A DNA stretch of 64,000 nt from Ruminiclostridium cellobioparum DSM 1351 = ATCC 15832 (GCF_000621505.1 NZ_KK211289.1:1-64000), one strand, 5' to 3'. Numbered from the stretch's first letter, positions 46,751 through 55,991 are shown. Translations and numbers: made by a program. The notes: generated from the letters alone by a model not told the origin.

Positions 46751-48076
46751 ATGAAAATGAAAAGGTTACTATCAGTACTTATCAGCCTGTCACTTGTTGC
46801 AGCTCTTGCCGCCTGCGGCAGCGGTAACACGGCGAGCAGCGGCACCCAGTCAGCTGCAGGCTCAACAACCGCCGGAACAGCAGCGAAAAGCGAAGGTAAA
46901 ACGATTGAATATTGGGTATCCTGGACTCCCGGTGCCGACACCGAAAAGGCAAGCCTGCCTATGTTTAAAGAATGGGAGCAGAAAACAGGCAATACAATTA
47001 ACTACTCAGTTGCTACTTATGATATGCTGCATGATAAACTGGTTACGGCAGGCGCTGCCGGAAACGCACCTGATCTGGCCTGGGCACTGCCCGAATGGGT
47101 CGGAGAATTCAACAACATGGACCTGGTGGTCAATCTAACCGACAAATTCAATGCCTGGAACGACAAGAGCAATCTTTACGATTCAGTTGTAAAATCCATG
47201 AAAGTCGGTGATAAAGTTATAGGTATCCCCTATGAAATGACCTTAAGAGCATTGCTGGTTCACGCCGATACCAATTCAAGCGCCGGTGCAGATGTTCCAA
47301 AAACCTGGGATGACCTTATGAAATTAGGGGACTATAAACAGAAAACCGGAAAATATCCATACGGCATAGCAGCCACCGGAGTCCGCTCACCTCAGGAACT
47401 ACTGGTCTATCTGGCTCAAAAGGACCTTGAAATTGCCACCCTGCAAGCCGACGGGAAATACAAAAATACCTGGAAGGACAATCCCGACCAGCTGAAAAAA
47501 GCCGCAGAAGTTTTCCAATTCTATAAAGATCTGATTGACAAGGGTATTGTTGATCCTAACTCCAAAACCTGGGGCTGGGAAGAAACAGATGAAAACTTCG
47601 CCACAGGAATCACAGGTATGTATGTATCAGGCAACTGGCTGGCAGAAAGAGAGAGCACAAATGCCAATACCATGAAGGACGTCCAGATAGCCCCCATCCC
47701 TTATCCATCAAACGGAAAAGCCGCTACCTACATGGAGGTAAAGCCCATGTTCATATTCAACAGCAGTAAAAACCAGGATGAAGCCTTTGATTTAGCCACT
47801 TTCGTAGCAAGCAAGGAATTCCAGGAAGCAGCATTTAAAGACAGATCACCAAGAAGCGACGTATCAACCGATTCAAAGTGGTGCAAGGATTTCAAGGCTC
47901 TGGCCAATGACGGTATCATATTCCCTCCTGTTACACTGGGCGGAGTTACAAAAGCAATGATAGACTCCGTTGCAAAGGTACTGCATGACGGTATGAGCCC
48001 TACCGATGCCGCAAGCTGGTTATCCGATCAGATTAATGCCTCGTTGAAGGATACAAATGAATTGAGTGAGAAATAA
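46751..48076 (+). CDS. Sugar-binding lipoprotein, CUT1
   Basis: Extracellular family-1 solute-binding protein, 441 aa. Lipobox ALAAC (Cys22), Ser/Thr/Ala-rich linker to about 48. TIEYWVSWTPGADTEKASLP starts the fold; APDLAWALPEWVGEFNNM and GITGMYVSGNWLAERES are typical. AGGAGG precedes the ATG. It leads an operon with two permeases, separated from them by a strong stem-loop that probably keeps its mRNA in excess. Substrate unknown; the GH4 gene and regulator pair nearby suggest an oligosaccharide. Confidence 0.9.
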   Translation: MKMKRLLSVLISLSLVAALAACGSGNTASSGTQSAAGSTTAGTAAKSEGKTIEYWVSWTPGADTEKASLPMFKEWEQKTGNTINYSVATYDMLHDKLVTAGAAGNAPDLAWALPEWVGEFNNMDLVVNLTDKFNAWNDKSNLYDSVVKSMKVGDKVIGIPYEMTLRALLVHADTNSSAGADVPKTWDDLMKLGDYKQKTGKYPYGIAATGVRSPQELLVYLAQKDLEIATLQADGKYKNTWKDNPDQLKKAAEVFQFYKDLIDKGIVDPNSKTWGWEETDENFATGITGMYVSGNWLAERESTNANTMKDVQIAPIPYPSNGKAATYMEVKPMFIFNSSKNQDEAFDLATFVASKEFQEAAFKDRSPRSDVSTDSKWCKDFKALANDGIIFPPVTLGGVTKAMIDSVAKVLHDGMSPTDAASWLSDQINASLKDTNELSEK

Positions 48077-48102
48077 TAGTCCATTAAATTATAAGTCTTA
48101 AA

Positions 48103-48153
48103 AATGGGGATTTGTAATGTTAATACTGCTTTTAACAGTACAAATCCCCATTA
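48103..48153 (+). other. Strong intercistronic stem-loop after the binding-protein gene
   Basis: AATGGGGATTTGTA (48,103-48,116) pairs perfectly with TACAAATCCCCATT (48,140-48,153); GTTAA/TTAAC (48,119-48,123/48,133-48,137) extends the stem. The T-run after it is weak, so partial termination or protection of the upstream mRNA is expected, giving more binding protein than permease as in malE-malF operons. Confidence 0.75.
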
Positions 48154-48182
48154 TACTTTCTAAATAAAGGGGGTTTTCGATT

Positions 48183-49112
48183 TTGCCGTCAAAAAATCAA
48201 ACAGAAATAGTAAAGAGAAAACTCAGCAGAGATCAAAGAAGCAAAGTCACAGCAATACTGCTGTTGATGCCGGCAGTAATATTTTTGCTTGGCTTGATTG
48301 CATACCCGCTTGTAAAAGTTGTTTTTGACAGCTTTTCCTACTCGCATCTTATCAATAAAACACTTTCAGGTTTTGCAGGCTTAAACAATTTCAAAAAGGT
48401 TGTTTCAGACGAACATTTTACTCAAGCCCTGATAAATACTGTTGTCTGGACGGTTTTTTCAGTACTGGGCGAATATGTACTGGGGCTTGGAAGTGCAGTT
48501 TTACTCAATCAGGATATTAAAGGAAGGACTGTATTCAGAATATTCATTTTTATACCCTGGCTTGTTCCTATCATAGTTGCCGGCATGACCTGGAGCTGGA
48601 TATTAAATCCTGACTTCGGAATATTAAACAATTTACTTGTTAATTTTCACTTTATCAAAACTCCCATAAACTTTTTAGGCGATAAAAACATAGCCATGGC
48701 ATCGGTTATTTTTATAAATATATGGAGAAGTTTCCCCTACTATACTATTTCAATTCTAGCGGCATTACAGTCAATTCCTTCAGACATCCAGGAAGCAGCC
48801 TCCATAGACGGAGCCGGAATGTTTAAACGATTTTTCAAAATCACTTTGCCGCAGCTGAAATCAGTATCCCTGGTTTTGGTATTCATTCACATAATATGGA
48901 CTTCTATAAACTTTGACTTTATATGGATATTAACACAGGGCGGGCCAAATTACGCCACCGAAACCCTGCCTCTTATGATCTACAGGTATTCCATGAAGCT
49001 GTTTGATGTAGGAGCAGCATCCGCACTGTCTACAATCATGATCATATTTATGACGGTACTGTTTGTATTCTACTATAAGAAACGCAGCCAGTTAAGTGAA
49101 TCAGCAATGTAA
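48183..49112 (+). CDS. ABC transporter permease, CUT1 MalF-like
   Basis: Integral membrane subunit, 309 aa. It appears to start at a TTG (48,183), nine bases after AAAGGGGG; no upstream ATG fits and the next Met lies inside the first helix. SFSYSHLINKTLSGFAGLNN and the EAA loop EAASIDGAGMFKRFFKITLP are typical. The C-terminal TQGGPNYATETLPLMIYRYS segment is a MalF/UgpA signature. Cotranscribed with the MalG-like gene 20 bases downstream. Confidence 0.9.
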   Translation: MPSKNQTEIVKRKLSRDQRSKVTAILLLMPAVIFLLGLIAYPLVKVVFDSFSYSHLINKTLSGFAGLNNFKKVVSDEHFTQALINTVVWTVFSVLGEYVLGLGSAVLLNQDIKGRTVFRIFIFIPWLVPIIVAGMTWSWILNPDFGILNNLLVNFHFIKTPINFLGDKNIAMASVIFINIWRSFPYYTISILAALQSIPSDIQEAASIDGAGMFKRFFKITLPQLKSVSLVLVFIHIIWTSINFDFIWILTQGGPNYATETLPLMIYRYSMKLFDVGAASALSTIMIIFMTVLFVFYYKKRSQLSESAM

Positions 49113-49131
49113 AACCTGAGGAGGTGGAAAT

Positions 49132-49977
49132 ATGTTAAACAGCAAAAAGCAAACACGCATCAATCATATTGTAACTTATTTTTCTCTGGCTTTATTTTCA
49201 ATATACTGCCTGTTCCCATTCGTTTGGATGGTAATATCAGCTTTAAAACCAAAAGCGGAAATCAGAACGGCCAATCCGACGTTTTATATAAAAAATGCTA
49301 CGTTTGAAAATTTTATAAAGGTTTTATTTGATACAGGCTTTGTGGGCTTCATGAAAAACAGCCTGGTAGTATCGGTGTTTTCAACTCTTATTTCGTTAGT
49401 GATAGCAATTTTTGCAGGTTATGCCCTGAGCAGGTATTCCAGACAGCAGTACGTAAAAGTTACGCATATAGGTATGCTTGTATCCCAGATGGTTCCAGGA
49501 GTCCTGCTTTTGGTTCCCCTGTATCTGATTATGCAGAAATTTAAGCTGCTGGACTCCTACTATTCACTTATTTTAGCGTATACGACCTTTGTCATTCCGT
49601 TATGTACTTTCATGATGAGCAGCTTTTTTGATACCATCCCCTATTCACTTGAGGAGGCTGCGGAGGTGGACGGCTGCGGTAAGCTGAAAACCATATTCAC
49701 AATAATTATCCCTGTTTCAATCCCGAGTATCATATCAACCGGATTGTATGCATTTATAAGTGCCTGGAACGAGTTCATGTTCGGTTACACTTTTATTTCT
49801 GTTGATAAGTTTAAAACCATTACACCTGCAATTATGCTGTACAGAGGTGCGAACATAACAGATTGGGGCGGCCTGATGGCAACCTCGGTGCTGGCGGTAC
49901 TGCCGGTTACGGTTATTTTCCTGTTCCTTCAGAAATATTATATGTCAGGTTTGTTAAGCGGGTCGGTAAAGGGATAG
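49132..49977 (+). CDS. ABC transporter permease, CUT1 MalG-like
   Basis: Integral membrane subunit, 281 aa, six predicted helices. EAA loop EAAEVDGCGKLKTIFTIIIP; C-terminus GLLSGSVKG. GAGGAGGTGG precedes the ATG. It ends the plus-strand operon and faces the MATE gene; a palindromic repeat fills the 90 bases between them. Confidence 0.9.
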   Translation: MLNSKKQTRINHIVTYFSLALFSIYCLFPFVWMVISALKPKAEIRTANPTFYIKNATFENFIKVLFDTGFVGFMKNSLVVSVFSTLISLVIAIFAGYALSRYSRQQYVKVTHIGMLVSQMVPGVLLLVPLYLIMQKFKLLDSYYSLILAYTTFVIPLCTFMMSSFFDTIPYSLEEAAEVDGCGKLKTIFTIIIPVSIPSIISTGLYAFISAWNEFMFGYTFISVDKFKTITPAIMLYRGANITDWGGLMATSVLAVLPVTVIFLFLQKYYMSGLLSGSVKG

Positions 49978-49998
49978 AACTGGATGTACATATTGGGC

Positions 49999-50072
49999 CA
50001 ATTGAAATTTTAGTTTGCTTTACAGATAAATTTAATTGGAATCAAATGGTACGGGAGTTACCATTTGATCAA
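49999..50072. repeat. Palindromic element, short copy 2
   Basis: CAATTGAAATTTTAG then TTTGCTTTACAGATAAATTT and ATTGGAATCAAATGGTACG closely match the left arm of the outer element at 2,467-2,526. ATCAAATGGT (50,041-50,050) pairs perfectly with ACCATTTGAT (50,060-50,069). This copy lacks the 207-bp inner element. It lies exactly between convergent genes and touches the MATE stop codon, so it may also serve as terminator. Confidence 0.75.
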
Positions 50073-51466
50073 CTTTCTTCTATGGAAACCTTATTGTATA
50101 TTACCGTTTCCTGCTCTTTTTTTTGCAGCTGCTTCCGGTTTAAATATTTAAGTTCAAACGACAGCCAGATTCCGGTTATGATAAATGATATTAAATCCGA
50201 TAAAGGTCCGGCCGCAAGTATTCCATTCATTTCAAAGAAATACGGCAGTATCAGCAGAGCCGGAATCAGCACAAGCACCTGCCTTGAAAGGCTGAGCACC
50301 ATGGACTTTACAGGTTTTCCCACCGCCTGGAAATAACCCGAACCGATAACCTGGAAACCCACAACAGGGAAAAACAGCATAAACATCACTATAGCATGGC
50401 TGCCGAAGGAAATCAGCTCCCTGTCACTGCTAAAAAGACCAACGAGCTGGGTCGGCAGCAAGCGTGTGATGATAAATCCTGAAGTTGTAATTATGGTTCC
50501 CCCGATAACGGCAATTTTCAGTACCTTTTTTACTCTGTCATAGTTTTCTGCTCCGTAGTTATAGCCTATAATAGGCTGTGCACCCTGATTTAGTCCCAAT
50601 ACCGGCATGACCACCAGGGTCATGAGGCTGTTCACTACACCCATTCCCGATATGGCGATGTCTCCGCCATAAGCTCCGAGCCTTAAGTTTAAAATGGCTG
50701 ATAAGGCGCATTGTGCAACCTGCATTGAAAAAGGTGCTATTCCGATAGAAAAGATGCCTTTTACTATATCAAACTTCAGACGCAAATTTACCTTTTTAAG
50801 CTTTAAAGTGCTTTTACCCAGGATGAAATGAGACATAATCCAGGTAGCAGAAACAGCCTGAGACACTATTGTAGCCAGTGCCGCTCCCTTCATTCCCCAA
50901 CCGAATACAAAAATAAACAGCGGAGCCAAAAGCACATTAAGGAATACACCTATTATCATAGTAAGCATTGAAATGGCAGGCTTCCCTTCGGCACGCATAA
51001 AATTATTCATACCGAAGCTTGTAGAGCCGAATACACTGCCGGCCAGGATTATGCTCATATAGTCTCTCGCGTATGGAAGCACCTCATCACTTGCTCCGAA
51101 TACTCTCAGAATGGGATCCATGAAGATAAGCCCCACTGCCGTTACAATAACAGAAATTATCCCAAGGAGTATAACTGCATTTCCCATGATCAATTCAGCT
51201 TCATCTTTTTTCTTTTGTCCAAGCCTAATGGAAACCATGGCAGTAGCACCAAGTCCTATAAGTCCGCCAAAGGCCATCTGGATTATCATGATGGGAAAGC
51301 CTATGGTGATCCCTGCCAGTCCGAGGGGCCCTGAGCTGTTTCCGATGAAAATCCTGTCCACCACGTTGTAGAGTGCGCTTACCAGCATTCCAACAATTGA
51401 GGGTATGGAAAATTGCATTAAAAGTTTTAGTATGTTTTCTTCTCCCAGTCTCTTTGTATTATCCAT
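50069..51466 (-). CDS. MATE-family multidrug/metabolite exporter
   Basis: Twelve-helix cation-antiport exporter, 465 aa. Family features include the N-terminal KLLMQFSIPSIVGMLVSALY, VDRIFIGNSSGPLGLAGITI and, in the second half, GLNQGAQPIIGYNYGAENYD, characteristic of the DinF/NorM-related clostridial MATE group. GGAAGAGGAATAAG precedes the ATG. A large inverted repeat of operator type lies about 115-160 bases upstream, with no regulator gene beside it. The cargo is unknown. Confidence 0.92.
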   Translation of the reverse strand: MDNTKRLGEENILKLLMQFSIPSIVGMLVSALYNVVDRIFIGNSSGPLGLAGITIGFPIMIIQMAFGGLIGLGATAMVSIRLGQKKKDEAELIMGNAVILLGIISVIVTAVGLIFMDPILRVFGASDEVLPYARDYMSIILAGSVFGSTSFGMNNFMRAEGKPAISMLTMIIGVFLNVLLAPLFIFVFGWGMKGAALATIVSQAVSATWIMSHFILGKSTLKLKKVNLRLKFDIVKGIFSIGIAPFSMQVAQCALSAILNLRLGAYGGDIAISGMGVVNSLMTLVVMPVLGLNQGAQPIIGYNYGAENYDRVKKVLKIAVIGGTIITTSGFIITRLLPTQLVGLFSSDRELISFGSHAIVMFMLFFPVVGFQVIGSGYFQAVGKPVKSMVLSLSRQVLVLIPALLILPYFFEMNGILAAGPLSDLISFIITGIWLSFELKYLNRKQLQKKEQETVIYNKVSIEES

Positions 51467-51579
51467 TCTTATTCCTCTTCCAATTTAATATTTTAAATTA
51501 GTTAACAATATTTTTATGATATTCTATCAGAAATACCTGGAAGCCCATTATTTTGCGGGCTCAAATGTATTATGTGAAT

Positions 51580-51625
51580 AGTTAGGACGCATATAATTAG
51601 AATTCTAACTATTTGCGTCCTAACT
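51580..51625. promoter_or_regulatory. Candidate operator upstream of the MATE gene
   Basis: AGTTAGGACGC (51,580-51,590) is an exact inverted match to GCGTCCTAACT (51,615-51,625). The centre holds TAGAATTCTA, itself palindromic, and GTTAG/CTAAC half-sites recur several times. Repeated GTTAG half-sites in front of an exporter gene recall MarR/TetR-type operators. The binding protein is not in the window. Confidence 0.55.
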
Positions 51626-51675
51626 GTTAGTATACTATCTATTTTTTATATTTACAAGTAGGTTTTATCCCCATG

Positions 51676-53517
51676 TCAGGTCTGCCTGAACAGGGTCCCG
51701 CAATATGAATCATCAGTAAAAAAAGGCAAACTTTTAATAATAAATTCATCCATATAAAACCTTGAATTAACAAATTCTTTCGTATCGGCTTCATTGTAGT
51801 ATCTGCCAATCAGTTTCGAAATTTCCGGCTTCAGGTATTCCCGCATTGTTTCCAGCTCCTTGACCTTCCTGACTGCAATATCTTTTTCTCTTTTTGATGA
51901 GCCGTCGAATAACTTGTACAGCTCCCTGTATACGGCCATAGATTTTTGCCTGTATACCGACAGCAGTGACATAAATTTATAAACCCGGGCAACATAATTA
52001 TTCCTTTTACAGTTTTCAGCAATGCTGGCGGTCTTTTCATACACTGCTTCATTCTCACTTCCGAAGCAGTCTTCCATCCCTTCCACCCCAAAATAATTTT
52101 CCAGAAATCTCTTTTCAAAATCAGAGCTATCCGCCCCAGCATTCCAATACCTTTCTGCCGAATATACAATAGGATACCACATGGTATCAAAGAAAGGATG
52201 AGGCGGCGCAATTGTACCCGTATAATTCGACCAGACAGTGGTTATTACCCCCATCAAATCAAGTTCTGCCGACAATCTGCTCCAATCCTTTATGTTTATA
52301 AGGCGGTCTTTCATATTGGGCATATCCAGGTAATCGGAACTCATACCCTCACAGCATTTTGCAGATGAAGCTCCTATTACTTTGAAGCCGGATTCCCGAT
52401 ATTTTTTAATCAGTGCCGCACCTTTTTCATAATCTCCGTCGTAATACAGCCAGCACATTATTACTATATTTTTGTCCAGTAGTTCAAAGTCTTCCTTTGA
52501 AAACCCCCGAAGCATATCATCCCAGATTACAGGAACCTTATTCAGCGAAGTTATAAACCCGGCCATGCGGTTTGTATGTTCCAGGAAAATTTTGTTGAAG
52601 CCTTCCTTCCCATACTTTTTCCTGCAGGTTTCACAATGGAGCAAATTCCATGCTTCGTCACACCCGACATGAATATACTTGCTTGAAGGATATTTCTCTG
52701 CCATTTCCCTGCACATTTTTTCAATTAACCGGTATGCTTCTTCATTTGAGGGGCAAAACTCGTCAATATCGTTGAAGGAAAGACTGCCAATGACATTCAA
52801 GGAAAAGGGGAATTCCGGATTAGCCCTGTTGTCCCTGACTTCCCTCAAGGCATAATAGCGGTCATTTTTAAGTATGTATTCCACATGCCCAAGGGTCTGC
52901 TGCAGGGGAATTATTTCAATGAACCGGTCATTGGCATACCTGACTATTTCACTTAATTGATTCTTGTCCAGTGCATTTGCCGAGGTTATACCTCCAACCT
53001 TTTCATAGGGAAACTTATCTTCCAGCTCCATCAAAATTGTGTTGAATTTGTACCTGCACAGTTCATCTATTATTTCCAGTATCCTTTCAAATTTGGGGAT
53101 ACCAAACCTTGTTTCCAAATGAAAGCCTCTGATATCATTATCGGGCCAGTCTGTTATTTCCAGCTCCTTATTGCAGTCCTGCTGCTCCAGCTGCAGATAG
53201 GTCTGTATTCCATAAAACAACCCTTTGCTGCTTTTAGCTGCAATAACAACACCCTGTTCATCAACCTTTAATATATATCCCCCTTCTTTTTCGGGCAATA
53301 TTTCCGGCAGCTGCCCGGTTTCAATAGCAAATTCATCTGAGATCCGTATAAAAGGGAATACTGCCGTATCTTTTGGTATAGCCTCCAGGTTTAATTGGGC
53401 TGCTGCATACTCCAGCACAAAGCCGCTTATATTTGTATATATCTTCTTTTCCGAATGAATTCCTTCGGGCAAAGTTCTGCCTTCACTGACTTTTTTGGGT
53501 CTGGGTATTATATTCAT
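51676..53517 (-). CDS. GH20 beta-N-acetylhexosaminidase-like glycosidase
   Basis: Exo-glycosidase of family GH20, 613 aa, without signal peptide, so cytoplasmic. N-terminal GH20b domain up to about 120 (GGYILKVDEQGVVIAAKSSKG, LFYGIQTYLQL), then the catalytic barrel starting DIRGFHLETRFGIPKF. The catalytic Asp-Glu pair is Asp287-Glu288 in YIHVGCDEAWN. A C-terminal helical extension follows. GGGGTGGA precedes the ATG. It lies about 30 bases after NagA in the same direction. It would release GlcNAc (or GalNAc) from imported oligosaccharides, feeding NagA and NagB after phosphorylation. Confidence 0.88.
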   Translation of the reverse strand: MNIIPRPKKVSEGRTLPEGIHSEKKIYTNISGFVLEYAAAQLNLEAIPKDTAVFPFIRISDEFAIETGQLPEILPEKEGGYILKVDEQGVVIAAKSSKGLFYGIQTYLQLEQQDCNKELEITDWPDNDIRGFHLETRFGIPKFERILEIIDELCRYKFNTILMELEDKFPYEKVGGITSANALDKNQLSEIVRYANDRFIEIIPLQQTLGHVEYILKNDRYYALREVRDNRANPEFPFSLNVIGSLSFNDIDEFCPSNEEAYRLIEKMCREMAEKYPSSKYIHVGCDEAWNLLHCETCRKKYGKEGFNKIFLEHTNRMAGFITSLNKVPVIWDDMLRGFSKEDFELLDKNIVIMCWLYYDGDYEKGAALIKKYRESGFKVIGASSAKCCEGMSSDYLDMPNMKDRLINIKDWSRLSAELDLMGVITTVWSNYTGTIAPPHPFFDTMWYPIVYSAERYWNAGADSSDFEKRFLENYFGVEGMEDCFGSENEAVYEKTASIAENCKRNNYVARVYKFMSLLSVYRQKSMAVYRELYKLFDGSSKREKDIAVRKVKELETMREYLKPEISKLIGRYYNEADTKEFVNSRFYMDEFIIKSLPFFTDDSYCGTLFRQT

Positions 53518-53549
53518 GAATCCACCCCTTATATTTTAATATTATTACA

Positions 53550-54755
53550 TTACGCCAATTTGACCGGTGGCTGTTCTCTTTCATATACTGTTTTACCTTT
53601 TACAATTGTTGTCAGTATATTTATATCCTGGTCAAATATGACAATATCAGCAGCCTTTCCTGCTGCCAGACTGCCTTTTTTATCATCTATCCCTATAACT
53701 TTGGCCGGCGTGGCCGTAATCATACTGATTGCATCGACCAGCGGTACTCCTGCCGATTTTACCATTGTCCTGACAAGCCTGTCGGCTGTGGCAACGCTGC
53801 CTGCAAAAGCTTTCCGGCCGGGCAGCTTGGCAACCCCGTCCTCAACAATAACCTCCACACCATCCCTTAAGCTTCCAAGTATGCTTGGTCCTTCACCCAT
53901 ACCTGCCGCACGCATGGAATCGGTAACCAGCACTGTCCGGGAAGGTCCCTTTATTTTATATACCAGCTTTAACAGGTCAGGCGGAATATGTATGCCGTCG
54001 GCTATTACCTCCACCGTCATTTCATCTATGAGGAAAGCACTCTCAATAACTCCTGAAACCCGCAGCCCATTGATCCTCTTTACGCCTGACATGGCCGAAT
54101 ACAAATGGGTTACATGTGTAAAGCCATTTTCAAAGGCCTCTGCCACCTCTTCACCTATGGCATCAGAATGCCCTATGGACATTAGGGCCCCTTTTTTCCT
54201 GGCATATCTGCAAAACTCCATCGCCCCTTCAATTTCAGGTGCGGCACTCCAGCGAACAATGTCGTCACTCCATTCAAAAATCCTCTCATACTCTTCTTTC
54301 AAAGGTTTTCTGATATATCTGGGGTCCTGCGCCCCTTTCTGTTCCGGTGAAAAATACGGACCTTCCAGGTGTATTCCTATCAAATCGGCACCTTTGCGGT
54401 TTATGGCCTTTGCTTTCCTGAATGCTTCAAAGGATCGGCGGAGCTCTTCATTGGTGCAGGTAAGAGTGGTAGGTACAATAGATGTGGTTCCGTACTGCGC
54501 ATGTACTTCGGCAGCCCCAAGATAAGCTTCCACAGTGGCATCCATAAAGTCATACCCTCCGCCCCCATGAGTATGGATGTCAATAAAGCCTGGAGCCACA
54601 TAATTGCCGTATGCATTTATTACAACCGCATCTTCTGCAGGCACATCTTTTTCGCTGACATACGATATGCATCCGTTTTCAATGACAATAGTGCCTCTCT
54701 CAAGCATCCTGCAGGGGGTTATGATCCTACAGTTAAAAATTTTTACTCTATCCAT
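53550..54755 (-). CDS. nagA: N-acetylglucosamine-6-phosphate deacetylase
   Basis: Cytoplasmic amidohydrolase, 401 aa, converting GlcNAc-6-phosphate to glucosamine-6-phosphate and acetate. Motifs in order: GFIDIHTHGGGGYDFMD (about 57-74), metal ligand Glu in HLEGPYFSPEQKGA (about 130), GHSDA (195), THLYSAMSG (217) and catalytic Asp in VTDSMRAAGMGEG (about 279). Start ATG 54,755 follows GAGGTG; upstream in-frame Met codons lack ribosome sites. Part of a nagB-cupin-nagA-GH20 gene row. Confidence 0.94.
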   Translation of the reverse strand: MDRVKIFNCRIITPCRMLERGTIVIENGCISYVSEKDVPAEDAVVINAYGNYVAPGFIDIHTHGGGGYDFMDATVEAYLGAAEVHAQYGTTSIVPTTLTCTNEELRRSFEAFRKAKAINRKGADLIGIHLEGPYFSPEQKGAQDPRYIRKPLKEEYERIFEWSDDIVRWSAAPEIEGAMEFCRYARKKGALMSIGHSDAIGEEVAEAFENGFTHVTHLYSAMSGVKRINGLRVSGVIESAFLIDEMTVEVIADGIHIPPDLLKLVYKIKGPSRTVLVTDSMRAAGMGEGPSILGSLRDGVEVIVEDGVAKLPGRKAFAGSVATADRLVRTMVKSAGVPLVDAISMITATPAKVIGIDDKKGSLAAGKAADIVIFDQDINILTTIVKGKTVYEREQPPVKLA

Positions 54756-54823
54756 AAAACACCTCATTCTGCCGCCATGCAGCGGCATAAACAGCAATCA
54801 AAAATGTCTTCACGCTATCTCTG

Positions 54824-55144
54824 TCATTTCGGCCAGTTTGCAAAATATAAGTATTCCAGCTTTTCTTCAGATATACATTTCATCCTGTGAACGTTATTTC
54901 TGGGGACATAAGCCACATCCCCTCCGGTAACCTCACCTTCCTCATCTCCTATGGTCAGAACTGCTCTGCCCTTGAGGATAACATATATCTCTTCCTCATC
55001 CTCATGAAATCCGGTTTTGGTGCTTTCACCGGAATTTATCGAGACATAGCCCAAGGCGATTGTTTCAGCCTCTTCAGGGTTGATCAGCAATTTTTCCCTT
55101 ATGTCACTTGCGTCTTTTTCTTCCCATATCTTCCTTAATATCAT
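54824..55144 (-). CDS. Cupin-domain protein
   Basis: Small single-domain cupin, 106 aa. The metal-binding His/Glu pattern is seen in KTGFHEDEEEIYVILKGRA, and the second motif in GDVAYVPRNNVHRMKC. AGAGG precedes the ATG. It lies between nagB and nagA with about 20- and 70-base gaps. Its role is unknown; a small-sugar isomerase or sensor function for amino-sugar use would fit the context but is a guess. Confidence 0.82.
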   Translation of the reverse strand: MILRKIWEEKDASDIREKLLINPEEAETIALGYVSINSGESTKTGFHEDEEEIYVILKGRAVLTIGDEEGEVTGGDVAYVPRNNVHRMKCISEEKLEYLYFANWPK

Positions 55145-55166
55145 AGTTTACCTCTGTTCCCAATCG

Positions 55167-55916
55167 TCATATTTTTGCAGCACTGTCCGCATCCAGAAAA
55201 AGCTCTGCCGCTTCATGGGTTCTGAGTATGGATGCAGGACAGGTCTCCGATACAGGACCATTCAATGTCCTCTCCACAGCTTCGGCCTTGGTCTTTCCGG
55301 GTACCATACAATAAATATATCCAGCCGACATTATTGCCGGAATAGTAAGTGTGAGCGCATGCGCAGGCACCATGTCAAGAGCCGTGAAGCATCCGTCATT
55401 GACCTGCTGCTTCCTGCAAACCTCATCCAATTCCACAATCTTCACCAGGGCTTTATCATTGAAATCCGCAACCGGCGGATCATTAAAAGCAAGATGCCCG
55501 TTCTCCCCGATACCAATACAGGCTATATCCGGCGGGAATTGTTTTAAAAGCTTTGAATATCTCTCACACTCAGAAATCTCACCGTTTCCACTTCCGTTTA
55601 AATAATTTACAGACTTTAAATTAACACAGTCAAACAATTTTCTTCTTAAAAAATTCCCAAATCCTTGCGGGGCTTCAGGCCTCAAACCGATATATTCATC
55701 CAGGTGGAAGGCGTTGATCCTGTCCCACATGATTTGCCTATTATTGACCAGAGCCTCAAGGAACTCATTCTGTGACGGAGCCGCAGCAAATACCATGTTT
55801 ATTTCGTTCTTGTCCGCCAGAAGTTTGATTATTCTTTCGGCCACCGCGGTTGCAGCCGCTTTGCCCATTTCCAGTCTATTTGCATATATATTGACTTTCA
55901 GTTTGTCTTTAAGCAT
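55167..55916 (-). CDS. nagB: Glucosamine-6-phosphate deaminase
   Basis: Cytoplasmic aldose-ketose isomerase/deaminase, 249 aa, turning glucosamine-6-phosphate into fructose-6-phosphate and ammonia. FHLDEYIGL (Asp73, Glu74) and GIGENGHLAFNDPP (active His141) are the family signatures; ALTLTIPAIMSA and VPGKTKAEAVERTLNGPVSE complete the site. GAGG lies about ten bases before the ATG. The gene is divided from the regulator upstream by only 75 bases, so it is probably in the same transcript as the regulator pair. Confidence 0.94.
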   Translation of the reverse strand: MLKDKLKVNIYANRLEMGKAAATAVAERIIKLLADKNEINMVFAAAPSQNEFLEALVNNRQIMWDRINAFHLDEYIGLRPEAPQGFGNFLRRKLFDCVNLKSVNYLNGSGNGEISECERYSKLLKQFPPDIACIGIGENGHLAFNDPPVADFNDKALVKIVELDEVCRKQQVNDGCFTALDMVPAHALTLTIPAIMSAGYIYCMVPGKTKAEAVERTLNGPVSETCPASILRTHEAAELFLDADSAAKI

Positions 55917-55991
55917 TGATAAATTACCTCCATTTTGGAACTATTTGACTTGGAACCATTTTAAACCATTATGTCAAAGCGTAAAAAGTGT

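Noticed and set aside
53395-54525. Plus-strand 376-codon frame opposite GH20 and nagA
   Set aside because: It spans parts of two well-supported minus-strand genes and their gap; no domain is visible.
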